A stretch of 64,000 nt of DNA from Magnetospirillum fulvum MGU-K5 (GTDB taxonomy: Bacteria > Pseudomonadota > Alphaproteobacteria > Rhodospirillales > Magnetospirillaceae), in NCBI RefSeq assembly GCF_000442515.1, contig NZ_AQPH01000004.1, forward strand, positions 30,673-94,672, written 5' to 3'. Positions 35,565 through 44,571 of the stretch are shown piece by piece. The notes under the pieces were generated by a model, which had not been told where the DNA came from, made no database searches, and was given only the letters and a program-made list of their open reading frames with translations. Made by a program: the position numbers and the translations under genes. Positions within the stretch are counted from its first letter, which is position 1. Each line of letters begins with the position of its first letter.

Positions 35565-37565
35565 GTGACAGGGGGGCCAAGAGGGTCTAAACAAGGGAAC
35601 CGTTTGTCGTCCCGGGGTCTGGGAATGAAACTAAAACTGTCGCGTGCCTATATCGCGTTTGCCCACGACGTTGTCATGGCCGCGTCCTCGTTTCTCGCCT
35701 CGCTTTATTTGCGGCTGGGCGACGCCATGTGGTCGATGTGGAGCAATGGCGACCTGCTGGTCGGGACCGCTTTGTTCGTTGCGGTGGCGATTCCGGTGTT
35801 CCTGTCGCTCCGGCTTTATCGTGGGGTGTGGCGCTATGCCTCGACCAACGACATGGCCGGATTGCTGCGCGCCTCGACGCTGACGATCCTGGTCTTCACC
35901 GTGGTGCTGTTCCTGGTCAACCGGCTGGAGACGGTGCCGCGCTCGGTGCTGATCATCAATTGGTTCGTTCTGCTGACCCTGCTGGGTGGCCCGCGCTTTT
36001 TCTACCGCAGCCTGAAGGACCGCCGTCAGGCTCAGCGCGCCTTTAATTCCGAGGCGATTCCGGCCCTGTTGGTCGGAGCCGGGGACGAAGCCGAATTGTT
36101 CATCCGCGCCACCCGCTCGGCCGACGCCGAATACCGCGCCGTCGGTCTGGTCAGCGAACGGGGCGCCAGGGTCGGGCGCAATATCCACGGAATCGATGTG
36201 TTGGGCTCGATCGACGAGCTTGACGCGGTGGTCGAGCAATTGAAGGGGCGCGGTCAGGCCCCGCAACGGCTGATTATCACCGATCATCGGCTGGATGGGG
36301 CGATTGTCCGCGAATTGTTCGATGCCGCCGACCGTCTGGGGATGGTTTTGGGGCGGATTCCTCGCCTGACCGACCTCAAGGACGGTCTGGGCGACGAGAT
36401 TCCGATCCGCCCGATCGCGGTTGAGGATTTGCTGGGACGGCCGCAACAGGCGCTTGATCGCTCTGGGCTGGAGGAATTGATCCGGGGGCGCCGGGTGATG
36501 GTCACCGGAGCGGGCGGCAGCATCGGCTCGGAACTGGTGCGCCAGATCGCCGCGTTCGCGCCCGAGCGTCTGGTTCTGTTCGAAGCCTGCGAGTTCAACC
36601 TCTATTCGATCGACCAGGAACTGAGCGCGCGGCCCGACGCGCCGCAGGTGATACCGCTGCTGGGCGATGTCCGCGATGCCGGTCGGGTTGGTCAGGCGAT
36701 GGCGGAGCACCGCCCCGATCTGGTGTTCCACGCCGCCGCTCTGAAGCATGTGCCGATGGTCGAGCACAATCCCGAGGAAGGACTCCTGACCAACGCGGTC
36801 GGGACCCGCATCGTCGCCGACGCCTGTATCGAGGCCGGAACGGCGCTGATGGTGCAGATTTCGACCGACAAGGCGGTCAACCCCACCAATGTGATGGGCG
36901 CGTCGAAGCGTGTGGCGGAAATGTACGCCCAGGCACTTGATCTCGCCGCCGGGCAGCGGCCGGGCGGCACCCGCTTCGTTACCGTCCGCTTTGGGAATGT
37001 GCTGGGTTCGACCGGCTCGGTGGTGCCGCTGTTCCAGCGCCAGTTGGCCACGGGCGGGCCGATCACCGTCACCCATCCCGACATGACCCGCTATTTCATG
37101 ACGGTGCGCGAAGCGGTCGAACTGGTGCTGCATGCCTCGCAATTCGGGGCGCGTAACGCCGATTATCGCGGCAAGATTTTCGTGCTCGACATGGGCGAGC
37201 CGGTGCGGATCGTCGATCTCGCCCGTCAGATGATCCGGCTGGCCGGGCTGCGGCCCGATCGCGACATCGCGATCACCTTTACCGGCCTGCGTCCCGGTGA
37301 AAAGCTGTTCGAGGAAATTTTCCACGGGGCCGAGCCGCCGGTGGCGACCGGTCAGCCCGGTCTGCTGGTGGCGACGCCGCGCGCCGTCGATGCCGAGGCG
37401 CTGGGCCGGGCGATCGACGAATTGCGCCAGTCTTGCCGGTCCCGTCAGGTCGAAATGGCGCTGGGCATCCTGCGGCGGCTGGTGCCGGAATATAAGCCCA
37501 ACGGGCAGGCGCCGGTCGCTCCGGCCCTGGCCGATGCTTCGTCTGGCGGCGACGAGGCCCGGTGA
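35565..37565 (+). CDS. Membrane-bound UDP-GlcNAc 4,6-dehydratase, WbpM/CapD family
   Basis: Four N-terminal membrane helices (within residues 25-145) are followed by a CoA-binding-like domain and a C-terminal extended SDR domain. The NAD motif is TGAGGSIGSE at about 315-323. The active-site segment ISTDKAVNPTNVMGASK has Met in place of the usual Tyr, as in WbpM and FlaA1 relatives. The enzyme should make UDP-4-keto-6-deoxy sugar for surface glycans. GTG 35565 has a GGAGG ribosome-binding site; ATG 35625 is the alternative. First of three overlapping genes resembling wbpM-wbpL-wbpK. Confidence 0.88.
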   Translation: MTGGPRGSKQGNRLSSRGLGMKLKLSRAYIAFAHDVVMAASSFLASLYLRLGDAMWSMWSNGDLLVGTALFVAVAIPVFLSLRLYRGVWRYASTNDMAGLLRASTLTILVFTVVLFLVNRLETVPRSVLIINWFVLLTLLGGPRFFYRSLKDRRQAQRAFNSEAIPALLVGAGDEAELFIRATRSADAEYRAVGLVSERGARVGRNIHGIDVLGSIDELDAVVEQLKGRGQAPQRLIITDHRLDGAIVRELFDAADRLGMVLGRIPRLTDLKDGLGDEIPIRPIAVEDLLGRPQQALDRSGLEELIRGRRVMVTGAGGSIGSELVRQIAAFAPERLVLFEACEFNLYSIDQELSARPDAPQVIPLLGDVRDAGRVGQAMAEHRPDLVFHAAALKHVPMVEHNPEEGLLTNAVGTRIVADACIEAGTALMVQISTDKAVNPTNVMGASKRVAEMYAQALDLAAGQRPGGTRFVTVRFGNVLGSTGSVVPLFQRQLATGGPITVTHPDMTRYFMTVREAVELVLHASQFGARNADYRGKIFVLDMGEPVRIVDLARQMIRLAGLRPDRDIAITFTGLRPGEKLFEEIFHGAEPPVATGQPGLLVATPRAVDAEALGRAIDELRQSCRSRQVEMALGILRRLVPEYKPNGQAPVAPALADASSGGDEAR

Positions 37566-38575
37566 TGGTGCCGGGTGATCTGCTCCCCGGTGCCGTCGCG
37601 GCGGGCGCCTCGTTCGCCCTGACCGGACTGGCGACCCGTCAGGTGCTGGGCTGGCTGACCCGCAAACAGATTCTCGACCGCCCCAACGAACGCTCCAGCC
37701 ACACGATCGCGGTGCCGCGTGGTGGCGGGATGGCGGTCACCCCTATCGCCGTCCTGGTGTGGATCGCGGCGGCGGTGTGGTCTGGACAAAGCACCTTCCT
37801 GATCCTGGCCGGGCTGGCGCTGGGGCTGATGGGGCTGTCCTGGCTGGATGACCGCCAGGGACTGCCGCCGCTCCCCCGTTTTGCCGCCCATGCCCTGGCG
37901 GTGGTGGCGGGGCTGTCGCTGCTTGGGTCCGATCAGATGGTGTTCCAGGGGCTGGTGCCGCTGTGGGCCGATCGCCTGCTGGCCGGACTAGGCTGGCTGT
38001 GGTTCGTCAATCTGTACAATTTCATGGATGGGATCGACGGCATCACCGGCACCGAGACCGCCTGTGTCGGCGTGGGGATCGCCGTGGTGAGCGTGATTGC
38101 CGGGTTGGGGCTGGGCTCCCTGCCCTTCGCCCTGGCGCTGGCCGCTGCCGGTCTGGGCTTTCTGCTGTGGAACTGGCCGCCGGCGCGGATATTCCTGGGC
38201 GATTGCGGCTCAATTCCGCTCGGCTTCCTGCTGGGCGCGCTGCTGGTTGGGCTGGCCGCGCAAGGGCAGGTCGTCGCCGCTTTGATCCTGCCCGCTTATT
38301 ACCTTGCCGATGCGACGATCACCCTGCTGTGGCGGGCGCTTGACCGCGAGCGGATCTGGCAGCCGCACCGCCGCCATTTCTATCAGCGGGCGGTGCGTGG
38401 CGGCCGCTCTCATGCCGATGTGACCCGGGCGATCCTGGTCGGCAATCTGGCCCTGATCGGCTGGGCCGCTCTGGCTGCCGCCGGGTTTCCCGCCTGGGCT
38501 GGTGGTGGCGCGGCGCTGACTGTCGCGCTGCTGCTGGGGCTGTTGACCCGCTGGGCCAAGGGGATCGTGCGATGA
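37565..38575 (+). CDS. Undecaprenyl-phosphate sugar-1-phosphate transferase, WbpL/WecA family
   Basis: Polytopic glycosyltransferase family 4 protein with about ten helices. Catalytic loops of the family are visible: DRPNERSSHTIAVPRGGG near the N-terminus, SWLDDRQGLP, the NLYNFMDGIDGITGTE segment, and RIFLGDCGSIPLGFLLG. HRRHFYQRAVRGG is the cytoplasmic His-rich loop. It should attach the first sugar-phosphate, probably the product of the neighbouring epimerase, to the lipid carrier. ATG 37565 overlaps the dehydratase stop as TGATG. Confidence 0.87.
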   Translation: MVPGDLLPGAVAAGASFALTGLATRQVLGWLTRKQILDRPNERSSHTIAVPRGGGMAVTPIAVLVWIAAAVWSGQSTFLILAGLALGLMGLSWLDDRQGLPPLPRFAAHALAVVAGLSLLGSDQMVFQGLVPLWADRLLAGLGWLWFVNLYNFMDGIDGITGTETACVGVGIAVVSVIAGLGLGSLPFALALAAAGLGFLLWNWPPARIFLGDCGSIPLGFLLGALLVGLAAQGQVVAALILPAYYLADATITLLWRALDRERIWQPHRRHFYQRAVRGGRSHADVTRAILVGNLALIGWAALAAAGFPAWAGGGAALTVALLLGLLTRWAKGIVR

Positions 38576-39534
38576 CAATCGTAGTAACCGGAGCCAATGG
38601 CTTTGTCGGGCGTCCGCTCTGTGCCGACCTCGCCAAGGCCGGACACGACATCCTCGCCGCAGTACGGCCCCACGCTGCTTTGTCCGAAGGCATCAAGCGC
38701 TGCTCCGTCGCCGGGCTGGCAGCCTCGACCGATTGGAGCGCGGCCCTAGCCGGGGCGGATTCGGTGGTTCATCTCGCCGCCCGCGTCCATGTGATGCACG
38801 ATACCAGCGCCGATCCGCTGGCCGAGTTCCGTGCCGCCAATGTCGCCGGAACCCTGGCCCTGGCCGAGCAGGCAGCGGCGGCGGGGGCGCGTCATCTCGT
38901 TTTCCTCAGTTCGATCAAGGCCAACGGCGAAGAAACCACGGCGACCCCGTTCGGTCCCGAAACAGCCGCGCCGGTCGATCCCTATGGGATATCGAAGCTC
39001 GAAGCCGAACAGGGTCTGGCCGCCCTCGCCGCCCGGACCGGGTTGGCGGTAACGGTGTTGCGCCCGCCGTTGGTGTACGGGCCGGGGGTGAAGGGTAATC
39101 TGCGCCGTCTGCTCCAGGCGGTCGATCGCGGCTTGCCGCTGCCACTCGGCTGTGTGGATAATCGCCGCGCCCTGATCGGAGTAGGGAATCTGACCGCTGC
39201 GATCGGCCGCGCCCTCGCCTGCCCCCCTGCCCCCGGCGTCTGCCGCCGCTATACCCTGTGCGATGGCGAAACGGTCTCGACCCCCGGTCTGATCCGCCGC
39301 CTTGCCGTCGCGCTGGAGCGTCCGGCGCGGTTGCTGCCGGTGCCGGTCGGCTGGCTGCGTCTGGCCGGGCGGCTCACCGGGCGGTCGGCGGCGATTCAGC
39401 GGCTGACCGGCTCGCTCGAAATCGACGATCGCCTGATCCGCGCCGAGTTGGACTGGACCCCGCCGGTCAGCCTCGAATCCGGGCTGGCGGCGATGGCGGC
39501 GTGGTGGCGCGCCGACAAAGCGGCCGCGTCGTAG
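38572..39534 (+). CDS. NAD-dependent sugar epimerase/reductase, WbpK-like
   Basis: Extended SDR of 320 residues: VTGANGFVGRPL Rossmann motif, VVHLAARVHVMHD, the Ser of FLSSIKANGEET, and the catalytic YGISKLEAE (YxxxK). It probably reduces or epimerises the 4-keto sugar made by the WbpM-like enzyme, as WbpK does when forming UDP-D-FucNAc. This role is inferred from neighbours. The gene overlaps the transferase as ATGA and ends 32 bases before convergent comM. Confidence 0.82.
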   Translation: MTIVVTGANGFVGRPLCADLAKAGHDILAAVRPHAALSEGIKRCSVAGLAASTDWSAALAGADSVVHLAARVHVMHDTSADPLAEFRAANVAGTLALAEQAAAAGARHLVFLSSIKANGEETTATPFGPETAAPVDPYGISKLEAEQGLAALAARTGLAVTVLRPPLVYGPGVKGNLRRLLQAVDRGLPLPLGCVDNRRALIGVGNLTAAIGRALACPPAPGVCRRYTLCDGETVSTPGLIRRLAVALERPARLLPVPVGWLRLAGRLTGRSAAIQRLTGSLEIDDRLIRAELDWTPPVSLESGLAAMAAWWRADKAAAS

Positions 39535-39566
39535 GGGGCGCCTTGGGGGCTTGCGCCATCAATGAC

Positions 39567-41081
39567 TTAACCGTTCCGGCCCGGCATCAGTCGGCGGTAA
39601 GACAGCGCCTCGGCGATATGGAGGCGGTTGACCCGCTCCACCACTTCCAGATCGGCCAGGGTGCGCGCCACCCGTAACACCCGGTGCCAGCCCCGCGCCG
39701 ACAGCCGCATCCGTTCGGCGGCCTCGGTCAGCAGGCGACGGCCCGCCTCGTCCGGGGCGGCGACCGCTTCGAGCAGCGCGCCATCGGCCTCGGCATTGGT
39801 GCGGATCGGCTGGTCGCGATAACGCTCGGCCTGGATCGCCCGGGCGGCGGCGACGCGGGCGGCGACCTGCTCCGATCCCTCGGCGGCGGGCGGCAGAGCC
39901 AGATCGGCCGGGCTGACCGCCGGAACCTCGACATGAAGGTCGATGCGGTCGAACAACGGTCCCGAAATCCGCGCCTGATAATCCTGGCCGCATTTCGGCG
40001 CCTTGGTGCAGGCTAGCGCCGGGTCGCCCAGATGGCCGCAGCGGCAGGGATTCATCGCTGCTACCAATTGGATGCGGGCGGGGTAGGTGACGTGGGCGTT
40101 GACGCGGGCGACGACGGCGCGTCCGGACTCAAGCGGCTGGCGCAACGCTTCCAACGCCGCGCGTTGGAATTCGGGCAATTCGTCCAGGAACAGTACGCCG
40201 TGATGAGCCAGCGAGACTTCGCCCGGCTTGGCCCGTAGCCCGCCGCCGATCAGCGAGGGGACGGAGGCGGAATGATGGGGATCGCGAAAGGGACGGCGGC
40301 GCAGCAGCTTCCCCTCGGCCAGATGCCCGGCGACCGAGTGGATCATGCTGACCTCCAACGCCTCAGCCGGTTCCAGCGGCGGCATCAGTCCGGGCAGGCG
40401 GGCGGCCAGCATCGATTTGCCCGATCCCGGCGGCCCGATCATCAGCAAATTGTGGGCTCCGGCGGCGGCGATTTCCAACGCCCGCTTGGCGGTTTCCTGC
40501 CCCTTGATGTCGCGTAGATCGGGCAGGGATTCGGTATCTTCGGCAATCCGTGGCTCGGGCGGCGAGAGAACCTGACTCCCCTTGAAATGATTGATCAGCG
40601 CCAGCAGCGAGGACGGGGCCAGTACCTCGATCTCTCCAGCCCAGGCCGCTTCGCCGCCTTGGACGCCGGGGCAGATCAGCCCCTTCTCGGCGGTGCGGGC
40701 GGCGATCGCGGCGGGCAGGACCCCGGCGACCGGGGCGATCCGCCCATCGAGGCCCAGTTCGCCCAGCGAGACATAGCCCTCGATCTCGTCGGGCGGCAGC
40801 ACTCCCATCGCCGCCAGCAGCCCCAGCGCGATGGGAAGATCGAAATGGCTGCCTTCCTTCAACAGATCGGCGGGGGCAAGGTTGACGGTGATCCGTTTCG
40901 GCGGCAGAGCCAGCCCCAGCGCGTTGAAAGCGGCGCGCACCCGTTCCCGGCTTTCCCCCACCGCCTTATCCGGCAGCCCGACGATGGTAAAGGCGGGCAG
41001 TCCGGCGGCGATCTGAACCTGAACATCGATGTCGAGGCAATCGATTCCGGCAAAGGCAACGGTAGGGGCGTGGGCGGTCAT
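39567..41081 (-). CDS. comM: YifB/ComM-family Mg-chelatase-like AAA+ ATPase
   Basis: Hexameric helicase that promotes branch migration of integrated single strands during natural transformation in Vibrio; widely conserved in bacteria. The N-terminal Lon-substrate-like domain starts VAFAGIDCLDIDVQVQI and GLPDKAVGESRERV. The AAA+ module has Walker A GPPGSGKSMLAARLPGL, Walker B GVLFLDELPEF and a sensor region. A small zinc-like Cys cluster (NPCRCGHLGDPALACT) follows, then the Mg-chelatase C-terminal domain. 504 residues is standard. Confidence 0.93.
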   Translation of the reverse strand: MTAHAPTVAFAGIDCLDIDVQVQIAAGLPAFTIVGLPDKAVGESRERVRAAFNALGLALPPKRITVNLAPADLLKEGSHFDLPIALGLLAAMGVLPPDEIEGYVSLGELGLDGRIAPVAGVLPAAIAARTAEKGLICPGVQGGEAAWAGEIEVLAPSSLLALINHFKGSQVLSPPEPRIAEDTESLPDLRDIKGQETAKRALEIAAAGAHNLLMIGPPGSGKSMLAARLPGLMPPLEPAEALEVSMIHSVAGHLAEGKLLRRRPFRDPHHSASVPSLIGGGLRAKPGEVSLAHHGVLFLDELPEFQRAALEALRQPLESGRAVVARVNAHVTYPARIQLVAAMNPCRCGHLGDPALACTKAPKCGQDYQARISGPLFDRIDLHVEVPAVSPADLALPPAAEGSEQVAARVAAARAIQAERYRDQPIRTNAEADGALLEAVAAPDEAGRRLLTEAAERMRLSARGWHRVLRVARTLADLEVVERVNRLHIAEALSYRRLMPGRNG

Positions 41082-41125
41082 CGGAATCCAGACAAGCGGC
41101 GGTCAGCGAACAATCGTTCCGGTTA

Positions 41126-41791
41126 TTATGGAGGGGGCACCCTGCCCTGAAAAGAATCTTTCCCCGCCCGCTCCAGCAGTGCCGTGCGCAATGCGTCAAG
41201 GCTGTGGACCAGAAAATCGGGGGCGTGCGCGGCCAGGGCGTCGCCGTCGGTATAGCCCCAACTGACCGCCCCGGTTGTGATCCCACAGGTGCGGGCGGCC
41301 TCGATGTCGCGGATTTCGTCGCCGACGGCGATGGTCTGGGCGGCGGCGAGGCTGGCCCGGCGCAGCACCGTCTTTAGCCGCCCCGCTTTGCCGAACACGC
41401 CCGCACCGCAATCGAGATGATCGAAGCGGGCCAGGATGTCCGGCCCCAGAATGCGGCGGACATTGGTGGCGGCGTTGGAGCTGACCAGGGCGAGGCGCAG
41501 CCCGCTGCGGGACAGATCGTCCAGCAAGGTAGGCACGCCGGGGAACAGGCGGATGTCGGCTTTGGCTTGCAGACTGCGCATGTGGGCGGCGACCAGCGGC
41601 AGCTTCCAGCGCGGCAGGCCGAGGCGGTCGAGGATCTGCCGGGCGTCGAGCTGACGGAAATCCGCCACCTCTTCCGGCCGAATCCGGCGGAAATGATAGC
41701 GTTTGGCGACGTCGTCGAGCTGGGCGAGGAACCAGCCGAACGAATCGGCCAAGGTGCCGTCGAAATCGAAGATCACCATTCGGGCGGTCAT
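41126..41791 (-). CDS. HAD-family hydrolase, phosphoglycolate phosphatase-like
   Basis: 221 residues with the four HAD motifs: nucleophile FDFDGTLADS, Ser/Asn in LVSSNAATN, a Lys in GKAGRLKTVL, and VGDEIRDIEAA. A helical cap domain lies between motifs I and II. Relatives act on phosphoglycolate or other small phosphates; the substrate cannot be told. ATG 41791 was chosen because motif I follows directly and the extra upstream residues are not HAD-like. Downstream of gshB on the same strand, separated by a hairpin-containing gap. Confidence 0.85.
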   Translation of the reverse strand: MTARMVIFDFDGTLADSFGWFLAQLDDVAKRYHFRRIRPEEVADFRQLDARQILDRLGLPRWKLPLVAAHMRSLQAKADIRLFPGVPTLLDDLSRSGLRLALVSSNAATNVRRILGPDILARFDHLDCGAGVFGKAGRLKTVLRRASLAAAQTIAVGDEIRDIEAARTCGITTGAVSWGYTDGDALAAHAPDFLVHSLDALRTALLERAGKDSFQGRVPPP

Positions 41792-41906
41792 GATCGGGAA
41801 CTCCGCGAAGGGGGCGTGCCGGGTCCGTTCTGTGCCGCAACGAGTTTGACTACATTCGTCGGTGCAGGCAAAACCGACAACCGCGTTCGCAGTTTTCAAG
41901 GGGCGG

Positions 41907-41955
41907 CCGCCGCCCTCGTCAACACCATGTGCAGTCAGAGGGCGGCGGACCTTTT
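41907..41955 (+). terminator. Terminator-like hairpin pointing rightwards without a gene in front
   Basis: An 11-pair perfect stem (CCGCCGCCCTC 41907-41917 with GAGGGCGGCGG 41938-41948), 20-base loop, then ACCTTTTT. The T-run is on the plus strand, but both flanking genes run on the minus strand. It could still weakly end gshB transcription, or end an unannotated plus-strand RNA. Confidence 0.5.
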
Positions 41956-41960
41956 TAAAA

Positions 41961-42917
41961 TCAATCTCTTGGCGTTGCGGCCCGCTTGGCCTCGATCGCG
42001 TCCCAGATCAGCCCGGCGAGGTTGACGCCGTCAAAGCGGTCGATCTGGCGGATGCCGGTGGGCGAGGTGACGTTGATCTCGGTCAGGTAATCGCCGATCA
42101 CGTCGATCCCGACGAAGATCAGGCCGCGTTCTTTCAGGGTCGGGCCGATCGCGGCGCAGATGTCGCGCTCGCGGGCGGTCAGCGCCGAGGGCCGGGCCTC
42201 GCCCCCGACATGCAGGTTCGAGCGGGCTTCACCCGCCGCCGGAACCCGGTTCAGCGCCCCGACCGGCTCGCCATCGACCAGGATGATCCGCTTGTCGCCT
42301 TGGCGGACTTCGGGCAAATAACGCTGAATCATCAAGGGCTCGCGCGAAAGCTGGCCGAACAGGTCCAGCAGCGAGTTGATGTTTTCGTCCCCGGGCGGCA
42401 GATGGAACACCCCGGCGCCACCATTGCCGAACAGCGGTTTCAGGATGATGTCGCGATGTTCGGCGCGGAAGGCGGCGATCGCGGCGCGGTCGGAACTGAT
42501 CAGCGTCGGCGGCATCAAATCGGGAAAGCGGGTGACCAGCAGCTTTTCCGGGGCGTTGCGGACCTCGGTGGGGTCGTTGACGACCAGGGTGCGGGGGTGG
42601 ATGTGGTCAAGCAGGTGGGTCGCGGTGATGTAGGCCAGATCGAACGGCGGGTCCTGGCGCATCAGCACGACATCGACGCTGGCCAGATCAATCCGTTCCG
42701 GCGCGCCCAGGGTGAAGTAATCGTCGGCCTGGGCGCGAACCGACAGCGGCCGGACCTGGGCCTCGACGGTTCCCGCCCGCCAGGATAGGTCGGTCGGCAG
42801 GTAATGCAGCAGGGAGTGGCCGCGCCGCTCCGCCTCCAGCGCCAGGGCAAGGGTGGAATCGGCCGCGAAATCGATCGATTCGATCGGGTCCATCTGGATG
42901 GCGACGACAAGGCTCAT
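41961..42917 (-). CDS. gshB: Glutathione synthetase
   Basis: ATP-grasp ligase joining gamma-glutamylcysteine and glycine. Motifs: [23 protein letters not shown] at the N-terminus, [11 protein letters not shown], the [11 protein letters not shown] loop, [12 protein letters not shown], and the C-terminal [22 protein letters not shown] metal and nucleotide-binding segment. 318 residues is normal. It follows the SirB1-family gene by 23 bases in the rsmI-yraN-BON-sirB1-gshB run. Confidence 0.96.
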   Translation of the reverse strand: MSLVVAIQMDPIESIDFAADSTLALALEAERRGHSLLHYLPTDLSWRAGTVEAQVRPLSVRAQADDYFTLGAPERIDLASVDVVLMRQDPPFDLAYITATHLLDHIHPRTLVVNDPTEVRNAPEKLLVTRFPDLMPPTLISSDRAAIAAFRAEHRDIILKPLFGNGGAGVFHLPPGDENINSLLDLFGQLSREPLMIQRYLPEVRQGDKRIILVDGEPVGALNRVPAAGEARSNLHVGGEARPSALTARERDICAAIGPTLKERGLIFVGIDVIGDYLTEINVTSPTGIRQIDRFDGVNLAGLIWDAIEAKRAATPRD

Positions 42918-42940
42918 CGGGGGGGGCTCCTAACGGAAAA

Positions 42941-43792
42941 TCAGTGCGGCCGGGACTTCAATTCGGCCATCAGGGACAAGGCCCGCGCCCGGGCCGGGAG
43001 GTCGGAGGTGCGGATCACGAACTGTTCCAGCGCGGCGACGGCTCCGCGCGGGTTGCCCTGGCGCAGATGCATCAACCCGGCTTCGCGCCACAGCGGTGGC
43101 AAATCGGGGGCGATCAGCAGCAGCCCTTCGACCAGCGCCAGCGCCCGGTCCAGTCGCCCCAGTCGCAACAGACGCTGTTTCTGCGTCATCTGGACCCGGA
43201 CCAGCAAAGCGCGATTGTCGAGCGGGGTGAAGTGCGACGGCTCCAATTCGTGCGCCAGTCCGCGCACCGCCTTCAGCAAGGCGCGTAAATCGGGGGTGTC
43301 AAGCCGCCGCGACGCATCGGCGGGGTTGAGGATCAGGCGGCGACCGGATTCGTCCTCGATCCGCAGCAGCAGGCGGCAGGGAAAGGCCAGCGCCTCGGCG
43401 TTCAGCCCGGCGCGGCGGGCGATGTCGAGCATCACCAGCCCCAGCGAGTCGGGATCGCCGCACCGGCGCTCGATCACCGCGCACAGATCGCCGTCTTCGT
43501 CCTCGTCTCTTTCGTCAACACGCGGCTGAAAGCCGTGGCGGCACAGAACCGCTCCGGTCAGGGCGGCGGCATGGCGTTCGACCGTCGCGCCATCGCTCTC
43601 GCCGTTTTGGGCCGCGGCGCGGACGGTGTCAGCCAGGGTAGACAGATCGGCCAGATGGCTCGGGATTGCCGCCAGCGCTCCCGGACGGGCCTGCGCGGCC
43701 AGCCACAACGCCGTCTCGACCGGCGCGATCGCCGCATCGTCCTGCCGACCCAGATCGGCCAGACGCCGTCGCAGACCGGCCGCGTCGGTCAT
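42941..43792 (-). CDS. SirB1-family transglutaminase-like / TPR protein
   Basis: 283 residues. The N-terminal two thirds match the SirB1/transglutaminase-like fold (LCAVIERRCGDPDSLGLVMLDIARRAGL, then FPCRLLLRIEDESGRRLILNPADA). The classical Cys of the transglutaminase triad is not obvious, so catalysis is doubtful. A C-terminal TPR-like pair (LGRLDRALALVEGLL, LPPLWREAGLMHLRQGNPRG) follows. Relatives' cellular role is unknown. ATG 43792 overlaps the BON-protein stop as TGATG. Confidence 0.8.
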   Translation of the reverse strand: MTDAAGLRRRLADLGRQDDAAIAPVETALWLAAQARPGALAAIPSHLADLSTLADTVRAAAQNGESDGATVERHAAALTGAVLCRHGFQPRVDERDEDEDGDLCAVIERRCGDPDSLGLVMLDIARRAGLNAEALAFPCRLLLRIEDESGRRLILNPADASRRLDTPDLRALLKAVRGLAHELEPSHFTPLDNRALLVRVQMTQKQRLLRLGRLDRALALVEGLLLIAPDLPPLWREAGLMHLRQGNPRGAVAALEQFVIRTSDLPARARALSLMAELKSRPH

Positions 43793-44400
43793 CAGCCACC
43801 GGTCCGGCGAGGATCGTTTTTCAGGCGGATATGGTTGACCACCCGGCGGACTCCGTTGATGTCGCGGGCATGGGCGATAACGCGCTCCATCTCGGTGTCG
43901 TTCTGGGCGATCCCCAGCACATAGACCACCGCGTCGCTGACATCGACGACGAAATTGATGTTGCGGATATCGGAATCGCCCAGCATCCGGGTCTTCATTT
44001 TCTGCTGAATCCACAGATCGTTGGCCGAATTGCCGCCCGGCTCGTCGTCGCCGCGCACGACGATTTCGTTATAGACCTCGCGCACACCGGCGACCTGTCC
44101 CACCAGTTCGGCGGCGTCGTTGCGGTTTTTCTCGGTCGGCACCACCCCGGTCAGCATCACCCGGCCTTCGCTGATGTTGAGGGTGACCTTGCGGTACATC
44201 TCGACATCGCGGTCGAACCATTTCTGATTGATCGCAGTGCGAATCTTCAGATCGTCGATCGATCCGCCCATCCCTCGCTCTTCGGCGGCGGCAACGCCGG
44301 TGGTGGCTCCCGCGCCGATCAGAATCGGGATACAGCCCGACAGCAGACCCGCCAGCGCGGTTGCGACCAGAACAATCGGCAGAGGGCGCGGAAGGGGCAC
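43792..44400 (-). CDS. Dual BON-domain lipoprotein, DolP/YraP-like
   Basis: The signal peptide ends in lipobox LLSGC, giving an outer-membrane lipoprotein. Two BON domains follow (about residues 45-115 and 125-195), each with the strand pattern VTLNISEGRVMLTGVV or INFVVDVSDAVVYVLGIA. DolP in enterobacteria supports outer-membrane integrity and BAM function. Gene order rsmI, yraN, dual-BON with a divergent LpoA-like gene matches the yraL-yraM-yraN-dolP region of Escherichia coli, supporting orthology. GTG 44400 has a GGAGG ribosome-binding site eight bases upstream; the longer ATG start does not. Confidence 0.85.
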   Translation of the reverse strand: MPLPRPLPIVLVATALAGLLSGCIPILIGAGATTGVAAAEERGMGGSIDDLKIRTAINQKWFDRDVEMYRKVTLNISEGRVMLTGVVPTEKNRNDAAELVGQVAGVREVYNEIVVRGDDEPGGNSANDLWIQQKMKTRMLGDSDIRNINFVVDVSDAVVYVLGIAQNDTEMERVIAHARDINGVRRVVNHIRLKNDPRRTGG

Positions 44401-44478
44401 GGTCTGATCCTCCGAAAGCGTACAAAGCAATTGGCCCGCAGTTTAGAGGCAAGCGGCGGTTCCAGGAAGAGTGCTGTT

Positions 44479-44557
44479 CATGCCCCTCAGTCGCCGGGCG
44501 CCGCCTCTGGCGGCTTGGCTTTCGCTTGCGCGGGCTACATGCCCCTCAGTCGTCGGG
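44479..44557. repeat. Two copies of a 20-base direct repeat with a small hairpin between
   Basis: CATGCCCCTCAGTCGCCGGG at 44479-44498 recurs at 44538-44557 with one mismatch (59-base period). Between them GCCGCC-TCT-GGCGGC (44500-44514) forms a short hairpin. It lies in the gap between yraN and the BON gene. Confidence 0.7.
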
Positions 44558-44571
44558 GGCGGGGCGCTCCG

